Assembly: GCF_000315055.1 (NCBI RefSeq)
Contig: NZ_BAER01000038.1
Location: 1 to 64,000 of the forward strand
DNA length: 64,000 bases
Origin: Paraglaciecola polaris LMG 21857
GTDB taxonomy: Bacteria > Pseudomonadota > Gammaproteobacteria > Enterobacterales > Alteromonadaceae
Direction of reading: 5' to 3'
Shown: positions 37,140 to 48,063 of the stretch, piece by piece
Position numbering within the stretch: position 1 is the first letter of the stretch
Layout of the letters: each line of letters opens with the position of its first letter
The notes under the pieces: model-generated
Told to the model about the DNA's origin: nothing
Databases searched by the model: none
The model's input: the letters and a program-made list of their open reading frames with translations, nothing else
Translations under genes and position numbers: made by a program

Positions 37140-38450
37140 TTAGTGTTCTACTGTCCTTCCTTTATGTTTTGCAGAATTCGAATGACCATTAGTGTGTTTT
37201 CGCATACTCGACTGTGACCTGTGTTGTTGTTTAGATGACGAGGTGCGTTCAACTTTTCTGTTTACCTGAATTTTTTTGTTACGATCATGAGCCATTGGTG
37301 CGCTTTTCACGGCTTTAGTCGGTCTTGATACATGTTCGTTTTTAGCACTGTATCGCTCAGACCGTTGGCTGTTATATGCTCTTTCTGGTTTGGTTCTGTG
37401 TTTATCAACCTTAAACGCCTTACTGTTTGACGACGTCCCTTGCTTAGAAAATACGTCATGCTTGTTATTCTGGCTCGGCTTATGTCTATATTCAGAACGG
37501 CTGTGCTGAGCTTGCTTATGTTTTAAACCTGATATGACCTTCGTGCGGTGACTTTGACTCTGTTGAGACTGATAGTTACGACTCGTTATGCCGCGTTGAT
37601 GACGGCTATTCTGGCTTGTTTGGTACTTCACCGAACGTCTATGGTGACTATTATGGTGCCAACGTGGGTACTCCCGCACCTGTCTGTAGTTATATCTATG
37701 ATTTGATCTACGAGAACGATAATCGTGATTAACCACCACATAATTGTTGCTCCACCTGAATCCCCCAAAAAAGAAGCCACTGCTGATATGAAAACGCGGA
37801 CTCCAATAAATGCCTGAATGATAGGCATAGTGGCGTGGCGTGCGCCAATAAATAGGCTGATGCACTGTCCACCACCAATCACCGTACACCACCCGGGTAT
37901 CATAATAAGGCACATAAACTGTTTCGCGCTCTACACTATGAATGACAATTTTATCCTTTTCCCGCTCGATATTTTGGTATTGGTTGTCTTGTAAATTACC
38001 TTTGACATATGCACGGCTTCGAAGGGTTTGCACACTCGTAAGTACCTGAGCTTCATTCGCTAAAAATGCGTCACCTAGGCTCTGTAGCCAGACTAAGTCT
38101 TTGCTCATGCGAGCGAGTAGTTCAGTAAAAGGGGTGAGGGCGATTACGCTAGGATCCCAGTCTTGCTCTTGAGCAAGATCCAGCGCTTGTTGCTCAGACA
38201 AATTATCATGCTCCTCACGCCAACGTGCTGCCTGTACCACTTCTAAAGGATAAGTGGCAGCAATTAAAATATGTGACAACAGAGAATCGGGATACAAAGC
38301 GATGGGGGCAAGCATTTGGTCTAGCTTGGCTTGATGCAATTCAACTATGGGCTGCTCTTGCGTTTCAGCATGCACCAGTTGCACGGTAGCACCTACTAAT
38401 AGGCTTATCGCGGCAATGTAACTTATGATGTGTTTGGCAGATTTTCCCAT
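37140..38450 (-). CDS. DUF3300 envelope protein with basic, histidine-rich tail
   Basis: A 436-residue exported protein. It has a signal peptide (about 1-28), then the DUF3300 region (about 38-200: LDQMLAPIALYPDSLLSHILIAATYPLEVV, DWDPSVIALTPFTELLARMS, VYVPYYDTRVVYGDWWW). Residues about 240-436 are of low complexity, rich in Ser, Arg, Lys, His and Gln, strongly basic and probably disordered. Function is unknown; a basic tail suggests binding to nucleic acid, anionic polymer or metal (inference). Confidence 0.82.
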   Translation of the reverse strand: MGKSAKHIISYIAAISLLVGATVQLVHAETQEQPIVELHQAKLDQMLAPIALYPDSLLSHILIAATYPLEVVQAARWREEHDNLSEQQALDLAQEQDWDPSVIALTPFTELLARMSKDLVWLQSLGDAFLANEAQVLTSVQTLRSRAYVKGNLQDNQYQNIEREKDKIVIHSVERETVYVPYYDTRVVYGDWWWTVHQPIYWRTPRHYAYHSGIYWSPRFHISSGFFFGGFRWSNNYVVVNHDYRSRRSNHRYNYRQVREYPRWHHNSHHRRSVKYQTSQNSRHQRGITSRNYQSQQSQSHRTKVISGLKHKQAQHSRSEYRHKPSQNNKHDVFSKQGTSSNSKAFKVDKHRTKPERAYNSQRSERYSAKNEHVSRPTKAVKSAPMAHDRNKKIQVNRKVERTSSSKQQHRSQSSMRKHTNGHSNSAKHKGRTVEH

Positions 38451-38610
38451 GGGGAGACCTCAATTAGTCGTGCCTTTAATTTAATATAAAAGGACATTCG
38501 GTAAGCCTAGTGTCGATGACGAACGCTTAACCAAAACTGAATCGAGACTAAATGCGGGAGACAAACCAATTGAGAGTGTTGGTTGCAATACTGAATAAGT
38601 AAAGCAATAT

Positions 38611-38627
38611 GGCCGTCGTAGACGGCC
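38611..38627 (-). terminator. Possible terminator after ribA
   Basis: GGCCGTC (38611-38617) pairs with GACGGCC (38621-38627) across three bases. On the minus strand it follows the ribA stop by 11 bases, but the T run after it is poor (ATATTGCTTT). Confidence 0.5.
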
Positions 38628-38638
38628 TACATAAAAAA

Positions 38639-39253
38639 TTATTTGAGCAGATGCGGGTCGAACTTATGACCAAGCTTTTCAGTTTTGGTGCGAATGTAGT
38701 GACGGTTGTCGTCGGTGACCCCATGGTCAATAGGGGTGCGACTTACCACTTCAATGCCCATTCCTTCCAATGCGATGCGTTTTTTGGGATTGTTAGTCAT
38801 CAAATTTACCCGTTGTACATTAAGTGTGTCCAACATGAGTTTACACATACCGTATTCGCGCAGGTCGGCATCAAAACCCAGATGCTCGTTTGCTTCTACA
38901 GTGTCTAAGCCCTGATCTTGTAAATTATAAGCCCGAATTTTATTCAGTAAACCAATGCCACGGCCTTCTTGGCGAAGGTATAACAACACCCCTTTGCCTT
39001 GTTCAACGATGTTTTGTAGGGCTTTCTCAAGTTGAGCTCCACAGTCACAACGGGTACTAAACAATGCGTCCCCTGTTAAGCATTCGGAGTGAATACGAAT
39101 GGGCACCACATCGCCAGTTTGCCACTGGCCGAAAGTAAGGGCGACATGTTCTTGTTCGGTAGCAGTCTCAACGAACCCGTGTATGGTGAACTTCCCCCAG
39201 TGGGTGGGTAACGAAGCTGAGCTCACGAATTCGTACTTCTGATGTAGTTTCAT
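38639..39253 (-). CDS. ribA: GTP cyclohydrolase II
   Basis: About 204 residues; opens GTP to the first pyrimidine intermediate of riboflavin synthesis. Motifs: [23 protein letters not shown] with the zinc-binding cysteines, [34 protein letters not shown] and LMTNNPKK. There is no fused DHBP synthase (RibB) domain. The start is ATG 39253, giving [21 protein letters not shown], comparable with the E. coli protein; an in-frame GTG at 39298 would add 15 residues without family support. Confidence 0.93.
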   Translation of the reverse strand: MKLHQKYEFVSSASLPTHWGKFTIHGFVETATEQEHVALTFGQWQTGDVVPIRIHSECLTGDALFSTRCDCGAQLEKALQNIVEQGKGVLLYLRQEGRGIGLLNKIRAYNLQDQGLDTVEANEHLGFDADLREYGMCKLMLDTLNVQRVNLMTNNPKKRIALEGMGIEVVSRTPIDHGVTDDNRHYIRTKTEKLGHKFDPHLLK

Positions 39254-39361
39254 ATTTTTACTTGCTGACTTGTATGGGTTATTCACAGAGCGTGTCACAT
39301 TGGATGAAAATATGGGTGCGTATTATTCAAATACAAGTGCTTTTTGCAGCTCTATTTTTGA

Positions 39362-42250
39362 TTAACCGTTTTTATCGCCATCCGCCATTGTGCTTAAGGA
39401 TGCAGGTTTATTGACGCCGTATCCTTGAGCGAAATCGACACCAATTTTGCCTAGCTCAACCATGATTTCTTTTGATTCAACGTATTCGGCAACGGTTTGT
39501 ATTTGCATGGCGCTGGCAATGTCTTTTATTGAGGTAACCATCGCCATATCGACGGGATCTATGAGGATATTTTTGACGAAGTCACCGTCAATTTTCACCT
39601 GATCGACCGGTAGATTTTTTAGATAATGATAAGATGAAAAGCCACTACCAAAATCATCGAGGGCGAAGGTACAACCTAACGCTTTGAATGTGTTGATAAA
39701 ATCCACAGTTTCGTCGAGCTTTAAAATCGCCATGCTTTCAGTGATTTCAAAACAAATTTTATTGTGTGGTATCTGATATTTTTCAAATGCACTGAGTATG
39801 AACAACTTTAAGTCTTGGTTTCCCAAGGAGTGTCCACTGAGATTGATATTGCATCGATAAAGAGCGTCTTTGTGTTTTGGGTTGTCGTTTAACCAAGTGA
39901 AATAGCGGTCGATGACCCAACGATCAATTTTAGCACTTAAGTTATAACGCTCAGCAGCAGGAAGGAATTCATTAGGCAGAATGTGTTGGTCATGTTCATC
40001 CACCAAGCGCAGCAATATTTCATAATGATGGCCATGGGCCATAGTGGTCATCGGCATGTAGCTTTGACAAAACAATTCAAAACCGTCATGGGCCAGCGCA
40101 TGTTGAATGCGTGGTAGCCAACTCAACTGAGACTCATATTTTGCGATGTGTTTGTCGGTAGCTGAATAGGTATGTAGCCGATTACGGCCGAGCTTTTTCG
40201 CCATATAGCAGGCTGAGTCGGCCATGCTCAATAACTGCTCAGAGCTGGAGATAGCTTTATTCCACGGGACTTGGCCTATGCTGACGCACAAGTTTAAGCG
40301 TCGCTCTTCCCATGCAAAATGAAACTCTCGCACAGTGTTTAACAACTTGTTAGCCAGCATAAAGCTATTCTGTGCATTATTCCCCGTCAACAATATGCCA
40401 AATTCGTCTCCGCCCAATCGTCCGATAATTCCGTCACTTGTGACTGTTTTGAGCATTAATTCGGAAAACTGTTTGAGTATAGCGTCGCCTGCTTTATGGC
40501 CGTGGGTGTCGTTTATAGCTTTAAATTGGTCGATATTCACATGCAATAAAGTCAGTTCGTCTTGTTGTTTGCCAGCAACATTTATGGCCATGTGCAAACG
40601 TTTTTCAAATTCTTGACGTTGATAAAAACCGGTTAACGTATCGTGGCTAGCCATATATATCAGGCCTAAATCTGTGGACTTCTGGGCACTAATATCCAGA
40701 ATAGATCCACAAATCACTTTTTCTTCACTATCAGCTTGCTTACTTAGCTGGGCTGATACCGTTAACCATATGTCTTTCTGTTGGCGGGTTTTGCCACGTA
40801 ATTCTTTACCCAAGGTATATTGATTTTTGTGTAACTCTCCTAGCAATAACTCACGTTCATTTGGTTCGGCATATAATTGCGACATTGAGCTGAGTTGCCC
40901 TAGCATTTGTTGCACGTCGTCGTAGCCAAAAATTTTTGCTAACGCACTATTGGCGCGTAGGAGTCGGCCGTCAAGACTCGAGATAAAACGCCCTTCAGGA
41001 GCGAATTCAAACATGTCGACAAATTGCTGCAAAGCACGAATATCGTCTTGTTGCTCGTTGTGATGACGAAAAGCAATGACCTTTTCATGGGCGGCAATAG
41101 CAACGGCAATCAACACTATGCCTATGATTATCAGGGTACTTAAGGCCAGGGAAAGTCGTTCAGGAAAGGCAATCCAATTCAGGTAGAGACCTAAGTGCGC
41201 GCAGGTTGTAAGTGTAATGAGCGACAAGCCTAAGGCAAATACACGATTGCTGATGGTGTGATCTTTATAGCGATAGAAAATGGCCAATAGAGCGATCACC
41301 ACAATCGCCATGATCGACGCCCCTGCCACGACGAGGATCTGTTGATAGCTATTTAATATTAATGCTGCCGCCGCACTCAACCAACCCATAGCGTATAGAA
41401 AATAGCGATAATATGTGGGCAGTGGACGAAAGATCGTAAAGGTGATTTTGGCTAAAGAGAACAACAGTAATGCACATACAATCGTGCTGATATTATCAAT
41501 GTAAGCGTTGAATCCAGAAACGTGGCTGATTATTCCCTGACTGTTTAAAAACAGCAGTAAATAACCCGCACTGGCCACTGAAAACCAAAAGCGAACAGGA
41601 CTACGAAGCAGAGTGTAGGTGACTAAAAAGTACAACACCATCATCGCAAGTGCACCACTAAACAAGGCGAACACTGTGCTGTTTCGCTGCTCTTTTTTAT
41701 TCAGTGCTGCTTCGGACTTGAGTTTAAAAGCAAACACTAATGGGCCTTCGTCCCGAACCTTAATATAGATATTGCGCGGCTGTGCATAAGGTACATCAAG
41801 GGGCACAACGAACAGTCTGTGCTCGTAAGGGCGATTCTCTAACGGACGAGTTGTGCCTAGCCGGTAAGAGCTAATAATTCGCTCGCGCTCATCTAGAACG
41901 TAAATGTCCAGTGCGTCAATGCGCGGATTATCGATACTAATAAAATACGGTTGATGGCTACTGTCACTCTGCAGTGTGACTTTGCCCCATAGACTTTGGT
42001 TAGCATTTAGCGGTTGAGGTGAAAAAGTGCTACGCCAAGTTTGCAATTCCTGCACGTCAGATAATTGTACGCGGTTGTCAGCGACCAACCATTGACTGTG
42101 TGTTAACAAATCAATGGTGGGAGACGAACCATCGAGATTCACCATTGGGTGGGGTAAAGGTGCTTGCGCCCAGACAGTTTGGCTTAGTTGCACGGTAAGC
42201 AACATAAAACAAAACAACGAACAGGCGTGAGTTAAAAGACGCATTTTCAC
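39362..42250 (-). CDS. 7TM sensor with PAS, GGDEF and EAL domains
   Basis: A 962-residue inner-membrane protein. It has a signal peptide (1-28), a periplasmic 7TMR-DISMED2-like sensory domain (about 45-180), seven membrane helices (about 190-390), a PAS domain (about 405-525), GGDEF (about 535-695) and EAL (about 710-950). The cyclase motif is an intact GGDEF (613-617), without an RxxD inhibitory site. The EAL signature reads EIL (744-746), keeping the metal-binding Glu; FEITES, DDFGSGFSS and KIDGDF are present, so phosphodiesterase activity is possible. The periplasmic domain probably binds a small ligand, perhaps a carbohydrate. Stands alone between ribA and selO. Confidence 0.92.
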   Translation of the reverse strand: MKMRLLTHACSLFCFMLLTVQLSQTVWAQAPLPHPMVNLDGSSPTIDLLTHSQWLVADNRVQLSDVQELQTWRSTFSPQPLNANQSLWGKVTLQSDSSHQPYFISIDNPRIDALDIYVLDERERIISSYRLGTTRPLENRPYEHRLFVVPLDVPYAQPRNIYIKVRDEGPLVFAFKLKSEAALNKKEQRNSTVFALFSGALAMMVLYFLVTYTLLRSPVRFWFSVASAGYLLLFLNSQGIISHVSGFNAYIDNISTIVCALLLFSLAKITFTIFRPLPTYYRYFLYAMGWLSAAAALILNSYQQILVVAGASIMAIVVIALLAIFYRYKDHTISNRVFALGLSLITLTTCAHLGLYLNWIAFPERLSLALSTLIIIGIVLIAVAIAAHEKVIAFRHHNEQQDDIRALQQFVDMFEFAPEGRFISSLDGRLLRANSALAKIFGYDDVQQMLGQLSSMSQLYAEPNERELLLGELHKNQYTLGKELRGKTRQQKDIWLTVSAQLSKQADSEEKVICGSILDISAQKSTDLGLIYMASHDTLTGFYQRQEFEKRLHMAINVAGKQQDELTLLHVNIDQFKAINDTHGHKAGDAILKQFSELMLKTVTSDGIIGRLGGDEFGILLTGNNAQNSFMLANKLLNTVREFHFAWEERRLNLCVSIGQVPWNKAISSSEQLLSMADSACYMAKKLGRNRLHTYSATDKHIAKYESQLSWLPRIQHALAHDGFELFCQSYMPMTTMAHGHHYEILLRLVDEHDQHILPNEFLPAAERYNLSAKIDRWVIDRYFTWLNDNPKHKDALYRCNINLSGHSLGNQDLKLFILSAFEKYQIPHNKICFEITESMAILKLDETVDFINTFKALGCTFALDDFGSGFSSYHYLKNLPVDQVKIDGDFVKNILIDPVDMAMVTSIKDIASAMQIQTVAEYVESKEIMVELGKIGVDFAQGYGVNKPASLSTMADGDKNG

Positions 42251-42372
42251 TATCTAGGAAACCAAAGGAATATCGATTGCAGCTGCCAAGCACAACCTTG
42301 AAATGTATCGTGATCTGTAGCCTAACATCGGATATTCCCTTTCAACAAAGAGTTTATCTCTTGTCTTTAGGA

Positions 42373-43815
42373 TTAGCTGCTGCATGAAATTTCCATATGT
42401 TTACCCCAATCAGGTGGTGGTTTTGCAAAATCTGCATATTCAGGCTTTGATTCAAAAGGTTGTTGTAACACGTGTAAAAAGGTTTTAAATCGAGAGAAGT
42501 CACCGTCCTCCGCTGCGTCGATGGCAAGTTGCGCCTGATAATTACGCAACACATACTCGGGGTTTACTTGACGCATTCTATTTTGGCGTTCTTCCACGGG
42601 TACGCCTTGTTCAAGCAGTGTTTGTTGGTATTGACTTAACCAGCTTTGGGCCGCTTCACGTTGAATGAAATGATTCACCAGTTGAGGGTTGAGCTGATGT
42701 TCATTTATCTCGCATAGTAGGCGAAAGCTAATATGGTAGTCCCGCTTGTCTTGAGACACTAAATCAAGCCAGCCATTTACCAACTCAGCCGTGGACGGAC
42801 TCGGCGTAAATAAGCCGAGTTTTTGGTGCATCAGTTGAGAGAACTCACTGAGTAATTGGCTCTCGTAGTTGCCTAAGGCGAGTTTGATTTCCTCAATGCT
42901 CAAGTACGGTGTAAATGCATGGGCCAAAGCGTTTAAGTTCCATAGTCCAATGCCGGGCTGTTCTTCAAAAGCGTATCGCCCCTGGTGATCAGAATGATTA
43001 CACACAAACTTGGGATCAAAATCATCAAGAAACGCATAGGGGCCAAAATCAAAGGTGATCCCATGAATCGACATGTTATCTGTGTTCATTACACCGTGAT
43101 TAAAACCAAAAGCTTGCCATTTAGCGATTAGGCTTGCGGTGTCCAAAACAATACGCTCAAGCATAGCAAGATGCGGATTTTTAGCATTAGCACAGGATTT
43201 GAAATGGTGTTCCAAGCAATAGGCAAATAGTTTTTCAAGTTTATCGAGCTGACCACTGTGATAAAAGTACTCAAAATGACCGAAACGAATATGGCTTTGA
43301 CTGACACGGATCATCATAGCTGCTCGTTCTTGTTTTTCTCGATACACAGGCTCGTCACTGGTTATCAAACACAATGCCCTAGAAGTCGGAATACCCATAT
43401 GATGCAGGGCTTCGCTGGCAAGGTATTCGCGCAATGTAGAGCGTAATACGGCACGCCCATCAGCAAATCGAGAATAGGGAGTCGGGCCAGCGCCTTTTAG
43501 GTGTAGATCCCAACGTTGACCGTTTTTATCTTTCACGTCGCCTAGCAATAGACCACGGCCATCGCCTAAGTCAGGATTCCAGCCGCCAAACTGATGCCCA
43601 CCATACTTTTGTGCAAAAGAATGTTTCGTAAATGAACTTGTATTGTCAAATAGCATCGACATTATGCTAGATTGCGTAAAACCTGATGCAGGTAGTTGCA
43701 GCGCGTCGCGTAAAGTGTGGTTAACCTCAACCAGTTTAGGATTCGCCACACCTAAGGGCTTAGTAAGGGCACCTAAGTCACCTAATTGCGTTGCATATGA
43801 ATGATCTAAATTCAT
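42373..43815 (-). CDS. selO: Protein adenylyltransferase SelO
   Basis: A 480-residue YdiU/SelO-family pseudokinase that transfers AMP to serine, threonine or tyrosine of target proteins, linked in other bacteria to redox stress. Typical strings are YGGHQFGGWNPDLGDGRGLLLG, LHLKGAGPTPYSRFADGRAVLRSTLREYLASEAL, GFNHGVMNTDNMSIHGITFDFGPYAFLDDF and the C-terminal ISCSS. In the animal homologue the last-but-two position is selenocysteine; here it is cysteine. Single-gene unit. Confidence 0.95.
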   Translation of the reverse strand: MNLDHSYATQLGDLGALTKPLGVANPKLVEVNHTLRDALQLPASGFTQSSIMSMLFDNTSSFTKHSFAQKYGGHQFGGWNPDLGDGRGLLLGDVKDKNGQRWDLHLKGAGPTPYSRFADGRAVLRSTLREYLASEALHHMGIPTSRALCLITSDEPVYREKQERAAMMIRVSQSHIRFGHFEYFYHSGQLDKLEKLFAYCLEHHFKSCANAKNPHLAMLERIVLDTASLIAKWQAFGFNHGVMNTDNMSIHGITFDFGPYAFLDDFDPKFVCNHSDHQGRYAFEEQPGIGLWNLNALAHAFTPYLSIEEIKLALGNYESQLLSEFSQLMHQKLGLFTPSPSTAELVNGWLDLVSQDKRDYHISFRLLCEINEHQLNPQLVNHFIQREAAQSWLSQYQQTLLEQGVPVEERQNRMRQVNPEYVLRNYQAQLAIDAAEDGDFSRFKTFLHVLQQPFESKPEYADFAKPPPDWGKHMEISCSS

Positions 43816-43881
43816 TATCTGCCTCTATATATTACTTGTAGAATGGTTTTTCAAAAACCGACATTATCTTAAGGACCAATT

Positions 43882-44208
43882 ATGAATCTAATCTCAAAAG
43901 CATGTGTTGTGGCGAGTCTGTCAACGGTTGCCATATTATCAACTAACGTTTTCGCTGGCGACATAGCAGCAGGTAAATCTAAAGCGGCTACGTGTGTTGC
44001 ATGTCATGGTGCTAACGGTATATCACAAATTCCTATGTATCCGAATTTAGCTGGGCAAAAAGAGCAGTATTTATCGTTGCAACTTAAGGCCTTTCGCTCA
44101 GGTGAACGTAAAAATATGATAATGGCACCTATGGTCGCAGCCTTAAGTGATGCTGATATTGAAAATTTATCGGCCTATTTTGCAAGTTTGGATCCGTCAG
44201 GAAAATAG
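43882..44208 (+). CDS. Small periplasmic cytochrome c (c553/c5-like)
   Basis: A 108-residue exported protein. It has a signal peptide (about 1-25, ending NVFAG), one haem attachment motif CVACHG (about 37-42) and a likely axial methionine in [24 protein letters not shown]. Such proteins carry single electrons between membrane complexes. AAGGA precedes the ATG. Followed by a strong terminator, so transcribed alone. Confidence 0.9.
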   Translation: MNLISKACVVASLSTVAILSTNVFAGDIAAGKSKAATCVACHGANGISQIPMYPNLAGQKEQYLSLQLKAFRSGERKNMIMAPMVAALSDADIENLSAYFASLDPSGK

Positions 44209-44238
44209 CACAACTTTTTGTTTTTTATAAATTTATTT

Positions 44239-44275
44239 AGGGCTGGACGATAGCTTGTCTGCAGCCCTTTTTTTT
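44239..44275 (+). terminator. Terminator after cytochrome c gene
   Basis: AGGGCTG (44239-44245) pairs with CAGCCCT (44262-44268), then a run of eight T to 44275. The loop is long (16 bases), but the T run is strong. Confidence 0.85.
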
Positions 44276-44388
44276 GCATTTCATCAAGGTCGGTGGATAT
44301 AACAACATATTCATAAATTTGATGAGCCAGTTTGCTCGTTTACGCGTACTTTAATCTTCTTAACTCTATATTTACCCTAGGTGCTTCT

Positions 44389-45054
44389 ATGATCACACTT
44401 CACCACCTCAATAATTCCCGTTCTCAGCGCATTCTATGGATGTTGGAAGAACTGGGTGTCGAATATGAGATTAAGCGCTACCAGCGTGATGACCAGACTA
44501 ATTTGGCTCCAGAATCCCTAAAAAAAGTTCATCAGTTGGGTAAGTCCCCCGTGATCACTGACGGCGAAGTGACGGTGGCTGAATCAGGTGCAATCATTGA
44601 TTATTTAGGGCGAAAATACAGTGAGAGTTCACTTATTCCTCACGCTGACACCGAAGCATATCGTCAGTATACATATTGGTTACATTTTGCCGAGGGAACA
44701 CTGATGCCGCCTATGGTCGCAAAATTAGTGTTTGATAAAGTCCGTCAGAATGCCAAACCATTTTTTGTCAAAATGATTGCTAATAAAATTGCAGACAAAG
44801 TGATGGACGGCTACTACGGGGTAAACTTGGTGGCTAATCTTAAATATGTTGATCAATATCTGGCCGAAAATGAGTGGTTTGCTGGAGATACGTTATCAGG
44901 GGCTGATGTGCAGATGAGTTTTCCACTCGAAGCGATGGCGTCACGCAACGTGGCTGGTGAGTACCCGAATATCGCTGCCTACGTTAAACGTATACATGCA
45001 CGCCCTGCATATCAACAGGGTCTGTCACGTGGTGGACATTACGATTACGCTTAG
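44389..45054 (+). CDS. Glutathione S-transferase
   Basis: A 221-residue GST. It begins ITLHHLNNSRSQRILWMLEELGVEYEIKRYQRD, has LGKSPVITDGEVTVAESGAIIDYLG (cis-proline and ES pair), and a helical C-terminal domain ending in IHARPAYQQGLSRGG. SRSQRILW places a serine at the catalytic position, as in Theta/Beta-like bacterial enzymes. The start is ATG 44389; an earlier in-frame ATG (44332) would add a stretch not found in the family. Substrate unknown. Confidence 0.87.
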   Translation: MITLHHLNNSRSQRILWMLEELGVEYEIKRYQRDDQTNLAPESLKKVHQLGKSPVITDGEVTVAESGAIIDYLGRKYSESSLIPHADTEAYRQYTYWLHFAEGTLMPPMVAKLVFDKVRQNAKPFFVKMIANKIADKVMDGYYGVNLVANLKYVDQYLAENEWFAGDTLSGADVQMSFPLEAMASRNVAGEYPNIAAYVKRIHARPAYQQGLSRGGHYDYA

Positions 45055-45077
45055 TTCATTGTGCGAATCACAAAATT

Positions 45078-45104
45078 GAATAGCCCGCCAAAGTAGGGCT
45101 ATTC
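45078..45104. terminator. Shared hairpin between the GST gene and metJ
   Basis: GAATAGCCC (45078-45086) pairs with GGGCTATTC (45096-45104) across nine bases. It lies between convergent genes and overlaps the last codons of metJ; T runs on either side are modest. Confidence 0.65.
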
Positions 45105-45422
45105 TTCTGAATCGATATCAATCCCCATCTCCTGCATAATGCGCAGGGCATCACTTGGGATCCGGTTTTCGTTGTCTTTTTGTAAGTCGTTGTCGTTCGG
45201 TAACGGTTGCCCAGTAAAAGCATGCAAGAATGCTTCACATAATAATTCTGAGTTCGTTGCATGACGAAGATTATTTACTTGCCTACGGGTACGTTCATCC
45301 GTTAACACCTTAAGTACTTTAAGAGGAATTGAGACAGTGACTTTCTTCACTTGCTCGCTTTTCTTTCCATGCTCGGCATAGGGATGAATGTACTTCCCAT
45401 TCCATTTTGTTGTTTTAGCCAT
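45099..45422 (-). CDS. metJ: Methionine repressor MetJ
   Basis: A 107-residue ribbon-helix-helix repressor. The sequence [70 protein letters not shown] is strongly conserved with E. coli MetJ (quoted here in parts: [54 protein letters not shown]). With S-adenosylmethionine it binds met boxes. It is divergent from metF, and met boxes lie between the two genes, so it probably represses metF and perhaps itself. Confidence 0.97.
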   Translation of the reverse strand: MAKTTKWNGKYIHPYAEHGKKSEQVKKVTVSIPLKVLKVLTDERTRRQVNNLRHATNSELLCEAFLHAFTGQPLPNDNDLQKDNENRIPSDALRIMQEMGIDIDSEE

Positions 45423-45529
45423 CGTTTACTCACTTTTTTCTTTCTTATAAGGGGAAATTCTAACCATAAACCAATAAAGGTCAACGATAGACTGCTAAAC
45501 ATCTTGACGGCTTTACGTACAAAGTTTAG

Positions 45530-46453
<924 letters not shown>

Positions 46454-46488
46454 AGTCTTCACTCTTAGCCTGTTGTACAAGGAAATAT

Positions 46489-47391
46489 ATGGAGCCCAAG
46501 ATTATATTATTGGATGTATTCAGACGTTGGTTGCCAAAGGCGAATATCTTTGTCCGCATGTTTGTATCTCATTGTCAGCGCGATGGGATCACTGTTTCAG
46601 CCGGGCATTTAGCTTATGTTTCTTTATTGTCTTTGGTGCCTTTTATTATGGTGTTTTTCACCATTTTATCGGCATTTCCAGCATTTTCTGAGGTCAGGGG
46701 GGAAATCGAAAGCCTGATCTTTGGCAATTTCATTCCCACTTCGGGGGATCTAATCCAAGGTTACGTCGCCGAGTTTGTGGGGAATGCCTCAAAAATGGGG
46801 GCGATTGGGATTTTATCTTTGGTTGTGGTGGCATTACTGCTGATCTCAAATATTGATAAGACCTTGAATCGTATTTGGCAAGCGAAGAGCGAGCGGCCAA
46901 TTATCTTTACGCTCGCTATCTATTGGATGATCCTAACATTAGGGCCTTTATTAATTGGCTTGAGCGTGATCATGAGCTCTTATTTGGTGGCCTTTGCTAA
47001 TTCAGCTGAGGCTTACACTATGGGCGCGACGACGGCCATGCTCAAAACTGTGCCCTTTATTGCCTCTGTGTGCGCTTTCTTTATTTTATATATGATTGTA
47101 CCCAATAAGCGTATTAATCCTCGTCACGCCATTGTGGGTGCGTTTGTTGGGGCATTACTGTTTGAACTGTCTAAGAAAGGCTTTTCATTTTACATAACCC
47201 ATTTTCCGTCTTACCAAATGATTTACGGCGCGATGGCCGTGATCCCAATCTTATTTGTGTGGGTGTACTTATCTTGGATAGTCGTGTTACTCGGGGCTGA
47301 GTTAACCCATGTGATTGAGGTGTTTTTTCATGAAGAGCCTGAAGAGAGTTTTACGCAGGTCGACGATGAGGATCCTCAGTCGCCTGCATAA
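46489..47391 (+). CDS. yihY: YihY/BrkB-family membrane protein
   Basis: A 300-residue inner-membrane protein with about six hydrophobic helices. Strings such as GHLAYVSLLSLVPFIMVFFTIL, IGILSLVVVALLLISNIDKTLNRIW and PFIASVCAFFILYMIVPNKRINPRHAIVGAFVGALLFELSK mark the family (formerly mislabelled ribonuclease BN); these are quoted as short landmarks. Its biochemical role is not established. AAGGA precedes the ATG. It lies 35 bases after metF on the same strand, and is convergent with the DUF2959-like gene. Confidence 0.9.
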   Translation: MEPKIILLDVFRRWLPKANIFVRMFVSHCQRDGITVSAGHLAYVSLLSLVPFIMVFFTILSAFPAFSEVRGEIESLIFGNFIPTSGDLIQGYVAEFVGNASKMGAIGILSLVVVALLLISNIDKTLNRIWQAKSERPIIFTLAIYWMILTLGPLLIGLSVIMSSYLVAFANSAEAYTMGATTAMLKTVPFIASVCAFFILYMIVPNKRINPRHAIVGAFVGALLFELSKKGFSFYITHFPSYQMIYGAMAVIPILFVWVYLSWIVVLLGAELTHVIEVFFHEEPEESFTQVDDEDPQSPA

Positions 47392-47404
47392 TGGGCATCA
47401 TATG

Positions 47405-48043
47405 TTAATCACGCATGCTGGATATAAATGCGTTTGACTCTTTGATGGCGTTATTCATTTCAGCAATTAGCTGATTTATATCGTTTTTAACGCCATTGAA
47501 TTCACTTTGCAGCGCACCGATAGCCGTGGCATTAAGGTTATGTTTTAAATACAATACATTGTCTTGCAAGGCGGATAGCACAGGCGACATTTTGGCCTCT
47601 GCCTTGCGCATGCTTTTTACTAGGCTTTGGTACCGGCGTTGGGTGTCTTGCAATTTACTCGCGCTTTCTCGACGTAGACCCGGATTAGTATACTTATCAA
47701 GCTCTGTTTCCCATTCATCAAACAGAGCATCGGCTACACTCTCAACCTTATTAATACGCTTAGTGACTTCAGCAGCAGCTTGGTTACTTTCTTCATATTG
47801 CTCTTTCAGCTCTTCGTATACGTCTTGTAATTCACCGCCATCGTAATTCATTAAATGGGTGAATTGCTCTAACGCGTCACTAAATTGCTGTTGAGCATCT
47901 TCTTGTGACTCTTTAGCGTCCTCTACACGATCAACCATGATATCGCGCTTTTCTACACCGACTTTCTCCCAGGCGGCATAATAAGCACTCTGGCATCCAG
48001 CTAGTAAGGTAAATAAGAATAACGTTGGGATAATTTTATACAT
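47405..48043 (-). CDS. DUF2959-like lipoprotein
   Basis: A 212-residue protein. The signal peptide ends in the lipobox LLAGC (about residue 13-17), so it is probably a lipoprotein. The mature part is almost wholly helical and rich in Glu, Gln and Lys (coiled coil), with VGVEKRDIMVDRVEDAKESQEDAQQQF near the start, as in DUF2959 proteins of Shewanella and Alteromonas. Function unknown. It lies 20 bases after a small membrane protein gene on the same strand. Confidence 0.82.
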   Translation of the reverse strand: MYKIIPTLFLFTLLAGCQSAYYAAWEKVGVEKRDIMVDRVEDAKESQEDAQQQFSDALEQFTHLMNYDGGELQDVYEELKEQYEESNQAAAEVTKRINKVESVADALFDEWETELDKYTNPGLRRESASKLQDTQRRYQSLVKSMRKAEAKMSPVLSALQDNVLYLKHNLNATAIGALQSEFNGVKNDINQLIAEMNNAIKESNAFISSMRD

Positions 48044-48063
48044 GAAAACCTCGTAAATATTGT

